A DNA stretch of 64,000 nt from Ashinkailepas kermadecensis (Eukaryota > Arthropoda > Thecostraca > Neolepadidae). How positions within the stretch are numbered: position 1 is the first letter of the stretch; every line of letters begins with the position of its first letter. Below the pieces are notes generated by a model, which was given only the letters and a program-made list of their open reading frames with translations, ran no database searches and was not told the DNA's origin. The stretch is taken from positions 62,001 through 126,000 of the forward strand of contig JAOTOM010003155.1 of assembly GCA_034440615.1 (NCBI GenBank), given 5' to 3'. A program made the position numbers and the translations under genes. Below, piece by piece: positions 54,174 through 64,000 of this stretch.

Positions 54174-54296
54174 AGGATCCACGCCGACTACCGTGGATCC
54201 ACACCGGCTACCGTGGATCCACGCCGGCTACCGTGGATCCACACCGGCTACCGTGGATCTACACCGGCTACCGTGGATCCACACCGGCTACCGTGA
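54174..54296. repeat. 20-bp minisatellite, 6 copies
   Basis: GTGGATCCACACCGGCTACC; each unit contains the 10-bp palindrome GTGGATCCAC. Confidence 0.96.
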
Positions 54297-54434
54297 GATG
54301 GAACACGACACCAAGATTAGAGGACGCATTCAAGTCAACATAGAAGTAGAAACACGGAGAGTGGTCTCTTGGCACCATTCCTGACTGCTGTGCTGTTTTA
54401 GTGGTGTTGACTATGCATTCTCTACGACATCACA
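54297..54434. other. short single-copy linker
   Basis: No feature recognised. Confidence 0.4.
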
Positions 54435-54752
54435 CTGATTGTACGACATGCATCCGCCTGTTTTCCTGCCTAGTATAAATCTGCACAGCCTTTTACTGCA
54501 CGTTGTACAACCGAATGTGTTTTCCTGTTTGGTATAAATCTGTACAATCGTTTACTGCACGTTGTACAACCGCCTGTGTTTTCCTGTCTGGTATATATCT
54601 GTGCAACCTTTTACTGCACGTTGTACAACCGCCTGTGTTTTCCTGTCTGATATAAACGTGCACAATCTTTTACTGCACGCTATACAACTGCTGGTGTTTT
54701 CCTGGGTAGCATACATCTGCGCAATCTTTTACTGCGCGTTGTACAGCCGAAT
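54435..54752. repeat. 59-bp minisatellite, about 5 copies
   Basis: TTTTACTGCACGTTGTACAA plus CCGCCTGTGTTTTCCTGTCT plus GGTATAAATCTGTACAATC; spacing 59-60 bp. Confidence 0.94.
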
Positions 54753-55454
54753 GCCACAGAAGCCGGATAGAGTATGATATAATTTTGAATCTCCTTCCCT
54801 AGTGGATGGCGTGCGTCGCTCCTGACGGGAAAATTATGTCGTTTTTTTAGGATTTGCTTAGCTAGCCTACTGTTTGTGCTAATCTCTTGAGCGAGTCTTC
54901 GGAATGAGCTTGATGGGCCTTTTCAAGGACAGATTTGGTTTTGTTGCGCATGTCTCACTTCATTCAATCGTTTCCGATCATGTCACCCTTTATTGAGGTG
55001 ATTGATGGCGCCATATTTCAGGACGCTCTCAAGAGACAAAGAGTAATTTTCAAATCAGATGTAGTCCTGCAAACGGGAACTGTTGCTGAACGACAATGTT
55101 TGACTTCTTGGTCCAACATAAGTGAACGATTCTAGGTTCTTGCTATTCACTCGACCATCCCATACCTGATAATCATTCAGTTAACATGACAAATACATGT
55201 CTCGTACTAGTCAGCAATGCGCAATTTCACGAAAGACTGGAAACTTTGTTTGTCCCATGCTCAATTGAAAAGCGGCTTTTCGTATTCTTCCTCACTGCGT
55301 ATTGTTGCCACATTACGAATGGGCTTCCCTTGAAAAGAAACCGCTCGTGCAGCTCCTACTTCGTGATCTTAAAGATAGGCTGTACAGTAGGGCTGCTGCC
55401 CTACTCTACAGGATTACAGATGATTTCTACACAATGCTAATGTTGTGCTAAATA
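54753..55454. other. AT-rich single-copy interval
   Basis: Short open frames only; an 84-codon plus frame at 55186-55440 is unrecognised. Confidence 0.42.
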
Positions 55455-55612
55455 GCATGGCTAATGGCTTCTACGGTGATGCTACTATTCTGCATCATAA
55501 CATAGTGAATGGTGTCTACAGCGATGCTACTATTCTACACCACATCATGGTGAATAGCGTCTACTTTGATGCTACTATTATACACCATAGCATGGTGCAT
55601 AGCGTCTACAGT
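55455..55612. repeat. 45-bp minisatellite, about 3.5 copies
   Basis: GGCTTCTACGGTGATGCTAC followed by TATTCTGCATCATAACATAG and TGAAT, diverging between copies; the period keeps a plus frame open. Confidence 0.9.
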
Positions 55613-55889
55613 GGTCTACTGCTGCACTTATAAGCATAGCGAAATTGAACATGAGTATGCAGAATTCTGGCTTTGTCTGTTTGTGTACATGAGCAATATG
55701 TAGCTCAGCTACATTAGTCACTATGACAATTGAAAGTTTCCACGCCTTGCACGAAACAAATATCTCTGCCCGTAGACCATTGAGTCCTTTATCGGTAAGA
55801 TCCGTTTCTTGTATGCACATGTATTGCATAACTTCCTGTAGGATGCAAGGTCACATAATAGTCTATTTTGCGGATTTGGTCTCATGCCG
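55613..55889. other. single-copy linker
   Basis: No feature recognised. Confidence 0.4.
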
Positions 55890-56425
55890 GTGGCCACAAA
55901 CAATAAACAACAATAGGCGTGGCAGACGTTTAACAGCGGCACGCTCATCTGCATCGCTCAAACATCGGCTGCTCATCGCCTGACCCTTCTGCTGCCGGGC
56001 TGCCTCATTGGCAGCTGGCTTCAGTTCGGTGTCCATCGTTATGTGCGTGCTAATCGGCATGCGAGCGGACTCAGCCATAACTGCCAATGAAAGGCATAAA
56101 TATTGAACAGCGCCGGCACTACCGGCGGCTGACGGTTCGACTCGGCCGGATCAGTATGCATGGTGCGCTTCTGGCTCACCGGAGGAGCGGCGCGACACCA
56201 ATGGAATTCATTTAACGGTAAGTGATGAATGAAATGTAATTAAAACTGGAGACGGTTGCCGCAAACGAATATCAGCGCTATAAATAATATCCGGCCGCCA
56301 CCGACGGCCGACCCACTTGCAGAGTCGGCCGGTCGGCAGCTGCCTGCTCACCAGTGGGCAGGCACTGCGCGAGTGGGCGTGTCCAGCGAACCCTGTCACC
56401 ACCTGACTCGCCGGTGACTTACGTA
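55890..56425. promoter_or_regulatory. GC-rich island with TAATTA core
   Basis: CCTCATTGGCAGC, GCTAATCGGCATG, TCATTTAACGG, GAAATGTAATTAAAACTG (TAATTA at 56237-56242) and GCTATAAATAATATCCGG are spread over about 350 bp. Candidate regulatory island; a TATA-like TATAAATA is at about 56279. Confidence 0.28.
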
Positions 56426-56427
56426 CA

Positions 56428-56492
56428 GGCCTCGATAGCCCAGCCGGCTTGACTTAAGGTCCACGGACCTGAGTTCAAAAGTCACTGGCTGA
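56428..56492 (+). repeat. tRNA-like fragment
   Basis: GGCCTCGATAGCCCAGCCGGCT resembles an A-box region and CTGAGTTCAAAAGTC a degenerate B box 32 bases later. Stems do not form a full cloverleaf. Probably a SINE head or a decayed tRNA. Confidence 0.3.
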
Positions 56493-57620
56493 TTAATTTT
56501 TTAGTTAACTTACGATGAATCAATGAGGAAAGCTGGCCGCACAAGGTGCCGAGCCCTCTAGTACTCCACTGGGAATCCTACGTTTATATAAGTGTTTTCG
56601 TGTGAAATGATGATCTTTCGTACTCACCTACTCCACTCAAATTGCGTCTAAAGGTTTCATAACCGAGAGAGGTAAGAGGTTAAGCTAGATGCAGAATGCG
56701 ACTTGGAAAAGAAAACTTGCCGACGGTCATAAAGATGATTACTTATTATTACGACGGTTATGCTTTAATTTTAGGATGGTACTTAAGAACAACTGTCATC
56801 GGACAACAATACCACCACGGCTCAAAATATACATGGACATTGTCGTTGAAAGCCGAACAAATATTGTTTCCCTGACTTCGATATTGAGGAGATAACACTT
56901 CAATTCGCTGCCCGTATAGCCCTGAGACTGTCCATGCCTGATATACCAAGTAACTAGTAACACAGAATCAAAGATAACCACTTACCACTTACTGAACAAA
57001 AGCACTTGCAAATTGCAAGTTATAGTGCCAGTCGCTGGAAGCAGGTGCTGCTGCGCCTGTCCAGACAATACCTCAATGATCTCGATACTAGCCCCCGACA
57101 CAGTTCAGCTAGCTCCCGGGACGATGGCTTGTTTGTCCACAACATCATTTCATGCCAGTCAACTAACTAACACATAAAATTCAATAACTGACAAAATACA
57201 ATACAATTATATATGCACGCGACATGGGCAACGACCCGACCACACACAAGATGATTTCCAAGAACATAGACTACATAAAAGACATACAAAATCAATAAAG
57301 AGAAATGCACACGCACACCATGGATACATTGAGCTTCCTCCGACATCACTACTGTATAAAATTCCGTTTCAGTTTCCTCTTGAATGCAGAAATCGAAGTG
57401 ATACCCAGGTGATGAGGTGACATCTGTGTTGTACACTTCACACGTCCGATATACGAATGTTCACTTTTCGGAGTTTGTCTTGACTCGTGGGAAATGTAGC
57501 AAGCCGGATTATATGGTGCAACGAGATGAGAGGACGCGAGTATATGCAATCGGTGCCTTTTCTAAGGAATTTTCACTAGATGGGATTTCCTGCTCATATC
57601 TAATCAGTATAATATGACGT
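56493..57620. other. AT-rich single-copy interval
   Basis: About 1.1 kb with no repeat, RNA gene or recognised coding frame. Confidence 0.45.
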
Positions 57621-57692
57621 CACTTGCGGATCTAGCCCACCTGTTTGGGGAGGCCAACTTTCGGCGCGGACCCGGCCCTGTATTCCCCTCCA
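57621..57692 (+). mobile_element. terminus of the CACTGGCGG hAT-like family
   Basis: CACTTGCGGATCTAGCCCAC at 57621 matches 27532-27612 across about 75 bp, including CAACTTTCGG and the CCCCTCC run directly before CAGTGGCG. The same junction of two terminus types therefore exists at two loci 30 kb apart. TGACGTCA happens to span the left edge (57615-57622). Confidence 0.7.
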
Positions 57693-60216
57693 CAGTGGCG
57701 TAACTAGGGTTTGCGTCATGTAAGGGGCAATCGGATTTGGCGGGTGCTCAACCTACCACTATTTTTGGTTTAAAGGCACCGGATTCCGAATAAAAATTTT
57801 CAAAATGGCCTTTTTAATTAAAAAAATGATTAACAACCAACTTAATTGTCCTGTGGAGGGGGCACAATTTATCGCCGTCGTTTCTGAGTCACCGGATTTC
57901 AAGCCTAACTCCCTTACCCTTTTCGATGGTTTTTCTTTTGTTATTCCTTGATACGTCACCTCAGGCTGCTGAAGTTACACCTGTGCAAATCACCTAAAAT
58001 GCAAAATTTTCCGATTTCAGGCATTCCAGTTCATAACGCCCGGTCGCCACCACACCAACGTTCGTGCACGTTTTCGCCCGCCGTGCTCATTCGGTGTATT
58101 TGCCACATTTCGTGGGAGTCTACGGTTTCCGCTAGGCCTCCTACGATATGCTAATTACTATCGCATGACAGTCTTGCACCATATTTTACGCGATGGAATG
58201 CTTCGCATGGGGGTTCGCTGGGAAAATTAAATAAGTTCAATTTGATGATTAGTTCTCTTCTTCGCACATTTTCTGGTGGTTAATAAATCCGGGTAGCAAC
58301 TGAGCTTTGATGCACTTCGTCTCTTTGGTTAAATATGCTCCCAGATTGGCTACTAAACAGAGGATCTGGCTCTGTGTTCCTTTCTTTGGACCCGTTGCAT
58401 TTTTCTTCTGCTACGGATGTGTTTTAGAGCGACAGCCAATTTTTGTTAGGGGCCCGACGGCAGTTTTTGATGCCACAACGCAATTTTTTTAGACTAAAGA
58501 CGGGAATTTTGGGTCCCGAACGCAATGTATGGGGCACCGCCGGGAGTTCGCAGGACGCGTTGTTCTCAGCCGGAGCCTCCATAACACGATTTAGGTGGGC
58601 CCCGGTGCAAATTTTCCCGGCCACGGCGCGAGTTTTCTGTGGCCCGCTTTATTCATTCGGACCCTACGCGAATTCGGAGGGCCCGATGCGAATTTGTGGA
58701 GCACCAGCACAATTTTGGGGGACGAGGCACGACTCTTGGGATACCATCCCACTCGGAATGGAGGGGCCGCATTTTCCCCCTTTGGTACGCCACTGCGGCT
58801 GCTCATCGAGTTTTTTGTTCAGCCGATGCCACCCTTCAGAGTAGAAATACCCTTCGGATAATTTTATATCGCGCCTAGTCTTAATTTCCCAGTGCTCGGA
58901 TTGGTTCGATCGAGTCGTAGTGTGATTTATTGGGGGTAAAATTATATTTTTCCGAGGGCCCTGCGCGATATTTTTGGGCCCCGGTACGATTCTTCGAGCT
59001 CCCGCTGTAATTTTTGTTCGGTGGCTCGGAAAGTTTCTTTTCCGGGGCCCGACGTTTTTTTTGGTCATTGACGCGATTTGTGAGACAGCAGAGTGTATTC
59101 CAGGTAAGCATTGATTTGTATGGGGCTGTTGCGACTTTTGGGGCACCTGTGCGACCTTTTGGGCTCCAAGTGTGATTTTCAGGGGCTGCGACGCGACTTT
59201 GTTGGGTCCCTGTGCGATTTTTTTGTGCCCCGGCGTCATTTAATTAGATCCCTAGTGCGAGGTTTAGGGGCTTCGACACGTCTTCGGGGCCCAATACGTT
59301 TTGGGGGTTTTTGGTGCGATTGTTGGGGCCACAGAGTGATTTGTCATGTCCAGATTGTTTTTCGTTGCCTGACTTCATTTGTTTGGGGTCCCGATGAGAC
59401 TTGTTGTCCCCGGTGCGACCTGTCGAGCCTCTTGTGTGATTTTCAAGGGCCTAGGCGCGAACTTTTGAGGCCCCAACGAAATATCCTGGGGCCCGACCTG
59501 ACTTTTGGGGCTCCATCGCCATTTTCAAGGACACCGACATGCCTTTTTGACTCAGCGTGATTTCCAGGTGCCCAGGCGCAAACTTAAAAGGCCACCAGCG
59601 TGATTTTCAGGGGACTCGGTCCAACCTTTGGGGGTCAAGCGCGATTTTTAGGGGCCCCGGCTCGACCTTTTGGCCCCCAGCATGATTTCCAGGGGCCCGG
59701 CCAGTTTTTTGGCCTCCCAGCATCATTTTCATGGGGCCTGGCGAGACTTCTTGAGCCCCAGCGTGATTTACAGGGACCAAGGCCCATCCTCTTGGTGCCC
59801 ACAGCGTGGTTTCAAGGGGCCCCGGCCCGACCTTTCCGAGTGCAAAGCGTGATTTTCAGTGGCCCAGCACGACTTTTCGGACCCCCAACAAGATTTTCAG
59901 GGGCCCGGCCAGACTTTATCCGTTCTGAACGCTACTTCGCGGCGCCGGCCCGACATTTTGAGGTCCCCAGCGTGACTTTCAGGGGCCCCTGCGCGACTTT
60001 TTGGGCCCGACGACATTTACGGGGGCCCATGCGCTGGTTTTTGGTGTCCTCAATATGCTTTTCAGGTGAACCCGATTTTCATTTTGGTGGCCCCAGCGGG
60101 ATTTTTTGGGGGATCAGGTGCATTTTTTCCGAACCACTGTACGGTTCTTAGGGGCCCCAAAACCTCTCAGTGGGGCAACTGCCCCTTTGCTCGGGGGAAG
60201 GGGGTAATGCCGCCTG
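57693..60216 (-). mobile_element. inverted relative of the repeat-filled hAT-like element
   Basis: CAGTGGCGTAACTAGG at 57693 is one terminus. The other is best placed at 60216, where the minus strand reads CAGGCGGCATTACCCCC, then GGGGCAGTTGCCCC and CACTGAGAGG, matching the left end of 31541-33817. The internal GGTACGCCACTGCGGCTGCTC junction at 58784-58804 is shared too. Length 2.5 kb against 2.3 kb. No matching target duplication was found (CCCCTCCA against GGGGAGGA), so this copy is older or altered. No transposase. Confidence 0.75.
58440..60170. repeat. degenerate 29-bp array inside the transposon
   Basis: Minus-strand version of the array in the 31.5-kb element: CCCCAGCGTGATTTTCAGGG alternates with CCCGGCGCGACTTTTTGGGG. 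About 55 diverged units; frames of 183-191 codons are repeat-derived. Confidence 0.85.
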
Positions 60217-60732
60217 GGGGAGGACAAACCTATCAACATTCCACCACGTTATACATCTTGTCTGTTTTGCAAAGGCATCTAGTTTCGTCCGTCTCTTCAT
60301 TTATCAGCATCGAAAAAAAGACCACAAGAGAATATCTAGCTCTCGTCACTCATGTCATGCGGTCTGGCTCACGTCGCCCCACTCTCCTGTGGTGTGCGTG
60401 AATGTCTAGGTCATGCTTTTGTTTGCAATACCACCGTTAATAGACCCAATTGTTGGATTTGTAGCATGCATTTTTATAGAAACATTTCACATTTCAGCCT
60501 TCTTCGTTCCATGTGACCTCAGTATAAGTGCTGTCAACTTACTACCATTTTTCTTTTTGATAAAAATGCACCATTCCCAGGAAAAATAACTTCCGCTACC
60601 GGAACTATGCGATGCTTTTCTTTTTGTTGCTTTCTCCACTGAATCTCCCTTTGATTAGGTAGGATTTTTCACTCCACTAGGTGGGATTTCACGGCACTAC
60701 GTGGGACGCATCCCACCTAGTTAACATATTAC
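60217..60732. other. single-copy interval, nothing recognised
   Basis: TAGGTGGGATTTCACGGCAC and TAGGTGGGATTCACTAG-like words repeat near 60660-60720. No gene seen. Confidence 0.42.
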
Positions 60733-60868
60733 AGGAGGTTAGTCCCGGGGTTAGAGGTTAGTCCCATATTAGTCCCGTGGCTGCTGGTTAGTCAGCGTAA
60801 GTCCCGTGGTTAGAGGTTAGTCCCATATTAGTCCCGTGGGCGCTGGTCAGTCAACGTTAATCCCGTGG
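60733..60868. repeat. two-copy repeat of about 70 bp built from TTAGTCCC modules
   Basis: GGTTAGAGGTTAGTCCCATA, TTAGTCCCGTGG and CTGGTTAGTCAGCGT, duplicated once. Confidence 0.9.
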
Positions 60869-60916
60869 CACGGCGCACGATTTTTAGCCACTGCCGTCTC
60901 CTGGGTAGGAGCCTGG

Positions 60917-61146
60917 GTGTAATGATCGGCCCTGTACCAACTGCACCACCGAGCAGGTGACGTCGCACATGCTACAGGCCCAGTACCAGCTACACCACCG
61001 AGCAGGTGACGTCACGTGTAATGATCGGCCCTGTACCAACTGCACCAACCGAGCAGGTGACGTCGCGTGTAATGATCGGCCCAGTACCAACTGCACAACC
61101 GAGCAGGTGACGTCGCGTGTAATGATCGGCCCTGTACCAACTAAGC
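60917..61146. repeat. 49-51-bp minisatellite, about 5 copies
   Basis: GTAATGATCGGCCCTGTACC, AACTGCACCACCGAGCAGG and TGACGTCGC. AGCAGGTGA recurs at 60952, 61001, 61052 and 61102. Each unit ends in TGACGTCR, a perfect CRE in the copy at 61007-61014. Confidence 0.94.
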
Positions 61147-61675
61147 CGACTCTCACCGATAGCAAATGCCCATCTAGATATATTGATGAATAAATCAAGA
61201 AGGCCCTCGATAGCTTGATGAGGAAGAAGTACAATGAAAGAAACATTGCAGTGGAAGCGCCGCCAAAGCTAGGCTACCGAAGCTACATGACCCGGGCTTT
61301 TCGTGCTGACTGAAGAGTGCTGAGGGATATTATCCGCAATAACGTCATTCCGGTCAAGGAAGAGAACTGGGAAACGTAGTCGCGAAAAGGCAGCATCCGG
61401 AGCAAAACCGCCACTGAAGCTGTAGATGTCATCTATAAATGTACATGTCGTTTACAAGATTATAATCTACAAGATCGTAATGAATAGTGGCGCTGCCATA
61501 GTTGTGAATACAATAGTATTTTAGCGTACGCTTACTGAACCACGACTAGCTCGCTTGATACTTATCTACCACAGTACAGTACCACAGCTCTGCCCCATAC
61601 GTACCTCATGTACCGTGAATAACACTGTAAAATTCCTCGCCCAAAGTAGCCAGCACCCTGCGGTTCCCATAGCCG
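61147..61675. other. single-copy interval, nothing recognised
   Basis: No repeat or coding frame recognised. Confidence 0.42.
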
Positions 61676-61870
61676 ACCCCACAGCACCGTACAAAGTAGT
61701 TTACCATACCCCACAGCACCGTACAAAGTAGTCTACCATACCCCACAGCACCGTACAAAGTAGTTTACCATATCCCACAGTACTGTACAAAATAGCCTAC
61801 CCTACTCCACAGCACCGTGCAAAATAGCCTACCCTACCCCACAGCACCGTACAAAGTAGTCTACCATACG
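61676..61870. repeat. 32-bp minisatellite, 6 copies
   Basis: ACCCCACAGCACCGTACAAA plus GTAGTTTACCAT; AAAATAGCC variants cluster in the middle copies. Confidence 0.95.
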
Positions 61871-62199
61871 TCACAGCATATTTGTGCTGCAGTACAACGC
61901 CTGTTTGATTGGCTGTCATTCGCATCACCGAAATTACTGGATATAGATGCCCCGGGTGCTTCACTCACTCACCCAGTTGAAGACGATGATCTTCCCGAAA
62001 CGCTTTGCTTCAGACTACAACAAACTCTTGCTTGACCATATATCGGCTCGGAAATCGGTCAGCTGTCTTGATAATGTCACATTAATATCCCTCTGTGCAA
62101 CACATGACTCAGCTGTATCAACAAGCTTCGCCGTCTGCACCCAGTATGGCTCATCATGACGATGGAGACTGAGAACTCTATCGTCTAGAGTTCCTGTTC
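61871..62199. other. single-copy interval, nothing recognised
   Basis: No feature recognised. Confidence 0.42.
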
Positions 62200-62578
62200 C
62201 ATATTAAGGGTCTCCTATACCATCTTAGGGAAGCCGTCTTATTTCCTGGGGGCTTCCACACCCCCTTTGGGGCCTTCATTTGTGTCCAGAACAAGTGAAG
62301 TGAGCCTCCAGAGCCTCTTTCATGACCTGGGCTCCTGCGCTGTCTTAGGGACCTTGTCTCATTTTCTGGGGTCCTCCCTACCGGGTATGGGACTTTTCCT
62401 TAGGTCCAGGGTCTCTTCGTTCAATCAGGAGCGCCCTGCATCGTCTTCTGGGCCTCGTATGTTCTGGGGTTCTCCTAGTCAGTTTTTGTGGTCTCCCTTT
62501 AAGTTCCGGGGGCCTCCTATGCTACTTCAGAAACCTGCTGTACCGTCTTAGGAACCTTGTCTCATTTTCTGGGGTCCC
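62200..62578. repeat. degenerate 28-32-bp array
   Basis: Loose units built on GGGGCCTCCTATGCT, CGTCTTAGG and ACCTTGTCTCATTTTCTGGGG. The block CTTAGGRACCTTGTCTCATT occurs at 62344 and again near 62548. Style resembles the transposon-borne arrays, but the unit is different. Confidence 0.75.
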
Positions 62579-62585
62579 TTTGTCG

Positions 62586-63308
62586 ATGCTGTGTGTTTTT
62601 TTTATAGATTGCCCCCTGTTCGGAAAGGAGCAAAATTACTGCAATGTCTATATTCTGAATGTGCAGTACACTTTGGCTCTCGTTTACAAAAGAAGCTATC
62701 CGAAGCATAACCTACATTTCGGGAACATTTATTCAACCATTTTCTTACAATATGAGAGAAGGTTATTACAACCAAATTGCATTTCATTGCAAATCTCATC
62801 AGCAGTCAATTATATAACAGGCAGGGTCTCACAGGTCATCGAATTGCCTAACACTGTCTGCTGCATCCAAATGACTACTACAGCAATCATCGTGAAGATT
62901 TGGTTAGCGTGCTTCTGCCAATGCTTCTGCCAAGTCAACTATTTCACTTCTGGCCCATACTATCTGCTTAGCCTTACTAAAACATTAGGCTTCTTATCCG
63001 TCTCAGCTAAGGCAATGAGTTACCAATCACGTGCCGCTTACATCTTCTTAATAAATATTCACGCTGCAGTCTTGCTATGCTTATACCCTGAACAAAATAC
63101 ACATCAGAATGGCTCCCATGCCCCTTCCATGATGAGAAAGCACTTCTTGGCAGGTAATGTGCACCTTTTGCGACATACTTCCATCCTGGAACTGGATGTT
63201 TGCGGTGGGCATTCCAAACAAGCAGCGTTTGTTGAATATCTCAAGCAGCCAATAATCATTCAACGAATGTCTCGTAGAGAAAACGTATGGCACCATTGTG
63301 AGCGATAA
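62586..63308 (+). CDS. unidentified 240-residue open frame
   Basis: Longest non-repetitive open frame in the window. The first in-frame ATG is 62586 and TAA is at 63306-63308. The predicted product is cysteine-rich, with hydrophobic stretches at residues of about 100-118 (TTTAIIVKIWLACFCQC), 122-140 and 155-172, so a membrane protein is conceivable. I recognise no family. For sequence of this composition, an open frame this long is unlikely by chance, but no splice sites or codon bias support a gene. It starts at the edge of a degenerate repeat. Confidence 0.22.
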   Translation: MLCVFFIDCPLFGKEQNYCNVYILNVQYTLALVYKRSYPKHNLHFGNIYSTIFLQYERRLLQPNCISLQISSAVNYITGRVSQVIELPNTVCCIQMTTTAIIVKIWLACFCQCFCQVNYFTSGPYYLLSLTKTLGFLSVSAKAMSYQSRAAYIFLINIHAAVLLCLYPEQNTHQNGSHAPSMMRKHFLAGNVHLLRHTSILELDVCGGHSKQAAFVEYLKQPIIIQRMSRRENVWHHCER

Positions 63309-64000
63309 CGTCGACGATGAAAAGATTCAATAGACAACTCGCCCATAACTCCGTTCCTCTGTAGTTGCGTTATAATTGCCTTCCATGGAGCAATTCTACT
63401 TGTATGCTGATACACTTTTGGTAACAAATTTACCAGCTGATCCATTGTTTTGCATAAGCACTTCATCACACATGCCAGTGTCACGTGAGGACCTGTGCGA
63501 TAAGCTGCTTCACTATTCTGTTCAGCTGTATGAGCTGCAGAGCCTGCTTAGAACCGCACAGCAGTGTCGATGGTCATGCTATAGGAGTACGAGTATTTCA
63601 CACCATAGGTACATGCAGATATGATGATGATGACGACGCTGGCATAGCTACATGCAGATATGACGTTCTGTATAATACGACACCATTGAAAAGCGTAGAA
63701 ACGTCTCAAACGTGTGGGGACGGGAATCGCCATAGCATTAATGCTAAGCTTTCATCAAAGGTGTGTGTGGGGGGGGGTGAGGGCATGGCCCCTGGTCCCA
63801 CCCTGTTCCTACACCTGACACCATTGTAAGTTGCATTTCAAGGCCACTCACAAGATACGACACAAAGTCTCATTTCGATCCGCAGAGCACACGATGTCTT
63901 GGAACTCCTCAGATCTGGTCACTAGATGGAGCACAGCAGCGATTCAACTCAATATGACCCAAACCCTTGCAGGGCCAGCTCAAGCGTCCCAATATCCGGG
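63309..64000. other. single-copy interval to the window end
   Basis: GAT/GAC trinucleotide tract at 63619-63640 within CATGCAGATATGA duplications. Otherwise nothing recognised. Confidence 0.42.

Noticed and set aside
57621..60216. 8-bp target duplication around the inverted element
   Set aside because: CCCCTCCA on the left and GGGGAGGA on the right are not direct repeats; no duplication could be assigned.
60720..60870. TTAGTCCC repeats as insect-type telomeric (TTAGG)n DNA
   Set aside because: The unit is TTAGTCCC within a 70-bp repeat; no TTAGG runs exist in the window.

Overview
This window looks like non-coding, repeat-rich DNA from a metazoan nuclear genome. No operons, bacterial-style gene packing, rRNA, CRISPR arrays or recognisable multi-exon host gene are visible. 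CpG is common rather than depleted, which argues against a vertebrate and fits an invertebrate. The mix of GC-rich islands, AT-rich single-copy DNA, hAT-type transposons and tRNA-derived SINE fragments suggests an arthropod-like genome, but the species cannot be named from this sequence.

The dominant feature is tandem repetition. I count about fifty separate minisatellite or microsatellite arrays with unrelated units (11 to 107 bp), covering about 18 kb. A further 3.5 kb or so of degenerate array lies inside two transposons, so about one third of the window is tandem repeat. The largest arrays are a 57-bp repeat (34003-36297, about 40 copies) and a 33-bp repeat (39168-40722, about 47 copies). 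Both periods are multiples of three, so they produce long open frames on both strands that are probably not genes. Several arrays have a second level of order: blocks of units were copied within the array.

Three large mobile elements can be delimited. At 27532-28734 a hAT-like element carries an 8-bp target-site duplication (TTCCACAT), a shorter relative nested inside it, and the start of a transposase-like reading frame. At 31541-33817 a second hAT-like element is flanked by a perfect 8-bp duplication (CCTCCCAC) and is filled by a degenerate repeat of about 29 bp. At 57693-60216 an inverted relative of the second element has the same architecture. A large inverted duplication (18985-19500 against 19660-20385) has a tRNA-headed SINE-like insertion in one arm.

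Between the arrays are GC-rich islands of 200-500 bp that carry isolated homeodomain-type ATTA cores, one octamer, one Hox/Exd-like site and CRE palindromes. They look more like cis-regulatory DNA than exons, so the window may be a regulatory landscape near a developmental gene. This is inference. The best coding candidates are weak: an unidentified 241-codon frame at 62586-63308, two exon-like intervals (21605-21664 and 24146-24355), and the transposase start at 28217-28269.
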